Source: Gymnopus androsaceus JB14
Lineage: Eukaryota > Basidiomycota > Agaricomycetes > Agaricales > Omphalotaceae
Length of the DNA: 64,000 bases
Reading direction: 5' to 3'
Assembly: GCA_009733575.1 (NCBI GenBank)
Contig: ML769429.1
Coordinates: 124,001 to 188,000 of the forward strand
The position numbers and the translations under genes are program-made. Shown here piece by piece: positions 57,928 to 64,000 of this stretch. Numbering within the stretch: position 1 is the stretch's first letter; every line of letters starts with the position of its first letter. The notes below the pieces were generated by a model that had not been told where the DNA came from, did not search any database, and saw only the letters and a program-made list of their open reading frames with translations.

Positions 57928-60185
57928 TTAATCCCCCATTTTGGTCGCTGTCCAGCTACCCTTGGGCTTCCAGCTCAAAAGCTCCTCGGCACGCTTTTGA
58001 AACATGACGTCTGAAGCTCGTGCATACTTGCGATTACTGTATTCACCCTCCCCAAACCCGTGAGTGCAGAGAGCAGTCCACGCAACATGTTTTGCCAGGA
58101 TGGAATGGTGTCTATGAGGCACGGTATCTAAAATGACAAAGTATTTCACCGGCATCTTTTTGAAGTGGAAGAACCATCCCGAACTCCCTGGGCGAGTTAA
58201 TAGTGTGAGATATCCAGGCTCCGGCTGTTTTGTCCCAAACAGAAGGTCAGAGGCAGATAGCTGTACTTCCCATTCACCACGCCCAGATGGGAGATTCGTG
58301 ACAGAAGCCGGAGGCCCTTCGAAGGTCCTTGTCTGGATAGCGGGTAATGCTTCATTCCCTGACCCAAAGCATTCGAATTTATCCTTGGAATCAGTGTCTG
58401 AATAGAGGACGACCTGGAAATAGATCAGATCTTGCCCTGAGTCCGGATATGAATGCATCTGTAAATGCATCGGGCTCATTTCGAACAGCTCCAAATAGGT
58501 AAGCCCGTTTCTCCATTTCAGCCCATATGATGCACCCTGGGGTCCTGCCTCGTCTCTGAGTGGGTGGTGGCCCAGGTATAGGAAGTTGTAATTCACCGCT
58601 GATCATATCTGTGACGAACAACATCCACAGAGCGAAAGGTGATTTCGAGGTGCGACAGCATCACGCCCTTGAGCATCAGTTTTGGAACAGAATCTCGGAG
58701 GGGGAAATAGTCCCAGTGCTCCAAAAGATAGATAAGTAATTAGGTCGTCGAAAGTATTGCATAGGCGAACAAAACGATTCTCGATGTTTGCTTCGATGGG
58801 AGCCAATGTTTCGAGGAGGGTCTTTCCATTGACACTGTAAGCGAAAGACTGAAGCGGTAGAGATTACATGACCTTACCCCCCAAGTTTCATTAGACATGG
58901 TTCCAGAATGGGGTGTGTTAAACACCCATCCGCCCAAAACTTTGAACCGATTCTCTGTGTGCACATTGATAGTCAGTAATTGATTGGTCAAGGCCCGGGT
59001 AGAAGGAGCAGCTGGAAAAGACTTACTAGGATCACCTACATTCGCTGCTGTTCCAGCTTTGCTACGGGTGATGGCCATTGCTTCGATAATCGAGTCTTTC
59101 CATAGCAACAGCCCAAAGTCCATCCTTTTATCCATAAGGACTTCGAATTGTACGTGCATCCTCCGCTGTGAATTCTTCATCCAAGATAAGATCCTTGAAT
59201 GAAACTTTGTTGATCGCTTTCAATGACAGTACTGGGTCATGCATCACGATTCGACGATAATATTGACAGAGGGTATGATACGATAATGAACTCTTTGCAC
59301 CAATGTTGGCATTCTCTGGTCCAAGAAATTCACGCATACACTGCAGCGTGGCCTCTTCACTGGTGACAAACTCAAAGACATAGAGAAGTGAAGCCTTTTT
59401 CCTAAAATCATTGTAAGGGCCTGCGCGGAACAAGAAAGGCTCTATCTTACGCTCGCATCTCAATGTCAATCAAGTCTGCATCCATAGTATCGTCATTAGT
59501 CGTGGCAGCAGCAGCAACTCTCTGTTGCTTCATAATATCCCTCTGTGGGTCTGTTTCGGATTCTAAACTGTTTATGGCCGAGAAGAACTCTTCGTCGTTG
59601 GTGCTAAGAGGTGCTGCCTGAAAGTTTTTGACCCATTCTCGAGCAGGATCATCTGCCATGTGAAGGTCAAATGCTCGAGCCTGAACGGCGTCTAGAATTT
59701 CGACCGCCGCAGACATCTGCTTCTCTAACACCTTGAGGCGGATCTTATGCCCATCGTCCGCTGGTTTATTTTGTGACTTAGAATGCGAACATGAGAGTCA
59801 ATTCTTACTCACCTTTAGCAAAAAACCGCTTCTGATGCATATCGCGCCCAGCTTTCTCTACTCTGATAGCTTCAAGATATTTTCGAATCCGCCGAGCTTT
59901 CTCTAGCGTCGAATGAAGATTCGAGTATTGTGCAATGTGCTCCTTAGATGGCATCTCCATCCCTGCCTTTGTTTCATCCACGACCTTGCCTGCTGCCTTG
60001 TACTTGGCATACAAGGTCCGATACTGCGCTTGGTGGACTTTACATCGTGGGCCGTCTGCAGCAGGTTCGCCACATCGTATAATTTCGTCCTCCTCTAACG
60101 TTTCGCACTGACTGGGAGGCGGTGGATTCTGAGGTGACTGTTTGGATCGTCCATTTCCCTTTGTTTTTCCTTTTCCTTTCGCCAT
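57928..60185 (-). CDS. Uncharacterised multi-exon fungal protein with Lys-rich N-terminus
   Basis: I do not recognise the family. Start ATG 60183-60185 opens MAKGKGKTKGNGRSKQSP, a basic, Pro-rich tail, then a C/H-containing segment (CGEPAADGPRCKVHQAQYRT) and a helical, charged region likely to form coiled coil (RRIRKYLEAIRVEKAGRDM). Intron 1 (about 59764-59812) joins in frame to DDGHKIRLKVLEKQM. Exon 2 ends at a GTAAGA donor near 59453 and continues at KKASLLYVFEFVTSEE after a 48-nt intron. Later exons include MDFGLLLWKDSIIEAM and the long last exon (58596-57928) with WFFHFKKMPVKYFVIL and a basic C-terminus. Splice sites between 59160 and 58600 are unresolved. The nuclear-type basic tail suggests nucleic-acid contact, but that is inference. 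Confidence 0.55.
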
Positions 60186-61461
60186 GGTGGTAAGAGTCAA
60201 GAGAAAGTGGACCTACAGCGGGAACATAAGGTTCGAACTAGGATTCTTCACATGCTGCATCGCCAAAAGGGCACTGACAACCTGTATTGTCTTACAGCAA
60301 CAGGCTGTCATGCGCCCTTTCGGCGATGTGAGATTTGCACACCTTCGGCATTAGTTATTTGAGTAGTTGCGGATACTTGCAAGCACCTCAAAGTCAGGGG
60401 GTCGGGGTTTGAAAGCACTCTATTTCTAACTGTGTACTCAGATCTTTAATCCGGTAAGTTCTTATAAAGTTATTCACGATTTTTGAAAAATCGAAAGATC
60501 CCTAACAACCATAGCATTGGAAGTTAGCAACCGCTAGCAGTAAAATACTACAACCGGAGAAGCAGTTCCACCTAGACTTTCTTTACGCCAACGCCGACTG
60601 GGAACAGACATCAGGTGCGATTCCCGAATCATTACATCCTAATTTCGGCTTACAAAAATCAAAACCAGATGAACGGGGATTTTTAGGAACGATAAGGGGA
60701 AGAATAAGAGGGATTACGGAAAAAAGCATGATGAAAACAACCAACATAAATGAATTGAGTGCTTGGACGAGAAAATAACAAGCTAAAAAAGGACAAATCA
60801 CATGCAGCCAGTTCGCTGCAAGTCGAATGCTAGTGGGGGTATCATATCATTAAAGCCTAACAGTAAGCACAGGAACATGGTTCAAATGAACTACTAGAGC
60901 GCCGTTACTATATATCTTCCTCAAAGTCCCAAGCCTTACACAGGTTCCGGGTAATGAGCAAGCATAGAATGAAACGACTTCTGTGCACAAGAATTTAGTT
61001 AATGGAGTGATGACGAAGGTGAGATAAAAGGGCGTACCAGGTACCTGTGATCAATGGAAAGTTGACGGTGAAACCGACTATTTTTTTCTCCAAAACCATC
61101 ACGATTCGCCTACCGAGCAAAGATACGCCCTACACCTTCAGATGCAGCTGCTCGGAATGTATCAGCAATATATGTCTCGGCTACGGAAATCGCCAACTCA
61201 TCCTGATTCTCGACCTCCTAGACCGTCATCCAATGACTAGTAATCGATTCCATTCCATTAAGCGCTTTCCTTATACGAGCGACCGTAGGTGGATCTACTG
61301 GGAATGGGGGAACTAGATCTCGATGCGGGGAAGGAGTATCATTTTCTAGAATTCCCGAAATCACCGACCTGTGAAAGAGACTCTGAGAGTGACGGGCGCT
61401 TATTTCACCTCAGACTCTTGAGCGCTTTTATGACTCCAGCCGACATCTCCTTGCTTCTCTC
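60186..61461. other. Intergenic between divergent genes
   Basis: Short frames only (60583-60801 minus, 61047-61561 plus), without recognisable domains. Contains the promoters of the minus-strand gene ending at 60185 and the HD gene. A perfect-looking inverted pair AGGCGCATG..GTCATGCGCCC-type sequence near 60250-60330 (catcgccaaaagggca / tgcgccctttcggcgatg) is notable. Confidence 0.35.
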
Positions 61462-62190
61462 ATGTGCTGCGCTACTTCTACCGAAGGCCCTGAAGATAAT
61501 CTTTCAGAAGTTCCAGATTGCATTCCTTCGGACCCAATCTCCCAGAGCGCATACACTCTAGCGCACAAACATCTCCCTCATGCGATTCTGAACCACAGTC
61601 TGCGTGTATGGATTTATGCTCAAATCCTTAATGAGCACTCGGAGAAAAAGATCGCTTCCAATCGCCTTCCGTTGCTTTTCACCGCCTGCATGATCCATGA
61701 CATTGGCGCAACACCCCTTTTCGCCAATCTCGACTCGGACGAGCTTCAGCGTTTCGAGATTGAAGGTGCAGATGCCGCAGTAGCTCTCTTAAAAGCATCT
61801 GCCAGTGGTTTTGGTGACACAGAATCGGATACATCCATCTCGAAGGCGGATTTAGAAGAAGTCTGGCGTGCCATTGCTTTGCATACCAGTCCACAAATCG
61901 CAGAACGAATGGGTGGGATGGTACGGATTGTGAGGCTTGCCGTGCTGACTGATTTCGGGAGAGGCTTGACGGTCGGTGATGGGAGCTTGAAGGAAGGGTT
62001 AAAGGAGGAGGTTGAGAGTAAACTCCCGAGATTGGGGATTGAGAAAGTGCTCGGAGATGCTGTTGTTACTCAGGCATTGGACAGTCGCATGCCCGAGAAG
62101 AAGGCACCAGCAGCGAGCTGGCCCAACAATCTTTTGAGAGCGCACCGAGAAAATCCGGAGTGGGAGGGAGTAAACAAGGCGTTTGGCTGA
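61462..62190 (+). CDS. HD-domain hydrolase, cyanamide hydratase-like
   Basis: Single-exon gene of 242 codons. Metal-binding HD motifs are in order: H45 in LNHSLRV, H79-D80 in MIHDIG, H141 in IALHTSP, and D164 in LTDFGRG. Order and size match fungal HD proteins annotated as cyanamide hydratase (cyanamide to urea) or related metal-dependent hydrolases. The real substrate cannot be told from sequence and could be a nucleotide or another small molecule. No signal peptide, so cytosolic. The absence of introns contrasts with its neighbours. Met 61462 was taken as the first in-frame start; the conserved part starts around residue 28, so a later start is not excluded. Confidence 0.8.
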   Translation: MCCATSTEGPEDNLSEVPDCIPSDPISQSAYTLAHKHLPHAILNHSLRVWIYAQILNEHSEKKIASNRLPLLFTACMIHDIGATPLFANLDSDELQRFEIEGADAAVALLKASASGFGDTESDTSISKADLEEVWRAIALHTSPQIAERMGGMVRIVRLAVLTDFGRGLTVGDGSLKEGLKEEVESKLPRLGIEKVLGDAVVTQALDSRMPEKKAPAASWPNNLLRAHRENPEWEGVNKAFG

Positions 62191-62373
62191 ACAAGATTCC
62201 GGCGTCGGAACGATGTTATTAAATTACAGGTTGAAGATAAATATATTCATACACGAAAAATAAATTCAAGGTAATTTAGAAGAAACCTTCATTAGTGACC
62301 CTCCTCCGTACATGCAAAGAGCGATGGACGTTTCCACCTTCTTCGAGAATGCCAACAGCAACAAAAACACTAC
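62191..62373. other. Convergent intergenic spacer
   Basis: 183 bp between the stop of the HD gene and the stop of the ISG12-like gene. It should hold both terminators; nothing else seen. Confidence 0.4.
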
Positions 62374-63857
62374 TCACACACCACTGACTTCAGCCATTTC
62401 TTGAACAGCTTTAGTGATAGCCTGGATCGCGACGTCCAACCATTGCACTTCTGGAATACCTGCCTCTCCGCACCTCCTACCTAAATCCCGCATGAAGTCA
62501 TTGAGCATAACCCCTGCTACTGCATCATTTTGCACCACAAGATTGAGATCAGGTATGACCATGTCCGAGTACCATGTATCGACTGTTTCTTTGACCAGCT
62601 CGCTCGACCACACAATGACAGTTCCGGTACCGATAGCCACAAGATCGAGAAAAACTTTGGCAGGCCAGAAAAGTTTGGCGGTCATTGCGATGCTTTGTAG
62701 GATAGAAAAGATACCACTAGTACGGCCGCCATACCAAACGGATTGGATAGCAGCAGCCCAGGATCCTGAAGAGATAAACTTTTAAACCCGCAATATTTAC
62801 TTCGTGGACAATATGTACCTGCTACGGGACCCAGCTCTCCAAAGCCAAACAAACCAAGAACACGTAGGAACATCCAAGGGAGTATGACCTCGGTACTCAC
62901 AATCACTAGCGCGACTGAAGCTGCAGCGATGATATATGGATGTTCATGACGAAACGTGTTAAACTCTTGGATCGCGTTTCGAACACCTTCCGGCAGAAGC
63001 TGAATCTGTATTGACACGAAGTGCTCGATGTTTTTCAGGAATTCCTCTGCCTGGCTGAACTTGTCCTGAATAACAAGATCAAGCTGTGTTTTAGCTTGTT
63101 CAAGTGCCTTTCGGATACCACGAAGAATCTCTTCTAAAGGAGGAAGCTCGATGGGTTGTTCAACTGCCTCCCGGATAGTGCGAAGAATCTCTTCTAGAGG
63201 AGGAAGCTCGATATGGGGTTGTTCAAGTACCTCTCGCATACCACGAAGAATCCCTTTTAGAGGAGGAAGCTCGATGTGGGGCAATTGTATGTGTGGGAAA
63301 TGAATCCCTCGATGCTCTGGGCTATTGGATTGGTCTTGGACGCCATAGGCGGAATTGCCAGCAGTTTCGTAAGCGGAAAACCCATCGACTTCGAAAAGTT
63401 GTAAACATTGACGAAGCTACTAAGTCGGAAGTGATCTCACTCTGTTTCGCAGCATCTATCAACAGAGACAGTCAGTTTGATTCTCACGCGCTGGCATTGA
63501 AATAAGCAGACCTGAAACGCGTGAAATATCTCTTTTAAACTCTTCCCAAGGCCATCCAAGTGCCGCTTCAAGATCGACTCTAAACGCGTCCTTGGGCGCA
63601 ATTTGGGCTATAAGTCGTGCATACTGATCAAATCGGTCGCTCATCGCTGTTTGCAACTCTGGAGACAATTCTAAGCCCTCCTGGATGGCGTAGGTGGTCT
63701 GCCAAGCAGGCAAGACACGCAGATCTACAAAATTTTGCTCCATGGAGGTGAACCAAGCCTCACGATTGTCCTCAAACCTCAGCGGTTTGCCCCGGATGGA
63801 GTCAATGAGGGAGAGAAAGGCTAAAACAGCAAGGATCAGACGCATGAGAGGGAACAT
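62374..63857 (-). CDS. ISG12/6-16-domain protein with signal peptide and internal repeats
   Basis: Exon 1 (63857-63510) encodes a signal peptide (RLILAVLAFLSLIDSIRG), then an acidic helical region. After one or two short introns comes a run of three tandem units of 22-24 residues (63115-63265; consensus ELPPLEEILRGIREALEQ), each amphipathic. Then a membrane segment (IIAAASVALVIVSTEVIL) leads to the Gly-rich ISG12 (interferon-induced 6-16) signature spanning an intron: GLFGFGELGPVAG, then WAAAIQSVWYGG and GIFSILQSIAM. The last exon (62685-62374) is helical. Animal ISG12 proteins are small membrane proteins of mitochondria or nuclear envelope; the role in fungi is unknown. The signal peptide suggests entry to the secretory pathway. 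Confidence 0.75.
63115..63265 (-). repeat. Three tandem coding repeats of 66-72 bp
   Basis: Units share gaagaatc(t/c)(c)ttctagaggaggaagctcgat on the plus strand and keep the reading frame; units are 66 or 72 bp because one lacks the two-codon PH step. They encode amphipathic heptad-like helices. Confidence 0.8.
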
Positions 63858-64000
63858 CGTTGTAGGGATGCGAGTCGAAGGCGTTCGTGGGCGTTAGAAA
63901 GGAAGACGTCACAAGATCTTTCCGTCTTATGATCGCGGCGCTAGAAGATAATAGTGGTATTTGAACTTGTTTATCTAGGCCTTGAAATGAATGAAAGGCA
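63858..64000. other. Window end, promoter side of the ISG12-like gene
   Basis: No other feature seen. Confidence 0.4.

Overview
This window looks like nuclear DNA of a filamentous basidiomycete, probably an agaricomycete. Host genes are split by many 48-85 nt introns with GT-AG borders (one GC-AG). Typical agaricomycete families are present: a DUF6534-type multi-membrane protein, an ExxR/FGFGRR P450, a ULD-like domain protein and a fungal ISG12-domain protein. The mobile DNA is also typical: a chromodomain Ty3/gypsy element, a Ty1/copia element, a hAT transposase and several MITE families. A Rhizoctonia-like (Cantharellales) source is plausible, but this is inference only.

Layout. 1-3.8 kb: unassigned ORFs, then a five-exon secreted metallopeptidase-like gene. 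3.8-12.2 kb: one degenerate copia element on the minus strand, interrupted by a hAT-type MITE (8-bp target duplication), a long-armed TA-flanked foldback MITE and a non-coding insert of about 1.7 kb. 12.6-21.7 kb: a decayed gag-like ORF between short direct repeats. It is split by a young chromovirus (14011-21181, duplication GGAGG), which itself carries a second copy of the hAT-type MITE. 21.96-30.82 kb: a complete, intron-rich TOR kinase gene (HEAT, FAT, FRB, kinase, FATC) with an apparent frameshift and unusual ATP-site residues. 30.8-39 kb: gene-poor DNA with nested hairpin-ended MITEs and a dispersed repeat. 39-42.1 kb: a BTB gene and a ULD-like gene. 42.5-48.8 kb: another MITE, a dead hAT transposon and simple repeats. 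49-54.1 kb: a P450 and a DUF6534-like gene, both on the minus strand. 54.5-55.8 kb: a Mutator-like MITE with a perfect 9-bp duplication and a broken tRNA-Gly-like sequence. 57.9-64 kb: an uncharacterised multi-exon gene, an HD-domain hydrolase and a secreted-type ISG12-domain protein with internal 22-24-residue repeats.

The transposable elements give a readable order of events. The copia element (LTRs clearly diverged) and the gag-like element are old. The chromovirus is recent, with LTRs differing by three CpG transitions and one 6-nt indel. The 561-bp hAT-type MITE moved later still, because it sits inside the chromovirus. The host genes do not form an obvious pathway cluster. The P450 and the DUF6534-like gene are neighbours, but no biosynthetic core gene is seen. 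Exon joins were worked out by hand and are firm for the metallopeptidase-like and BTB genes (coding lengths sum to whole codons); other models are approximate.
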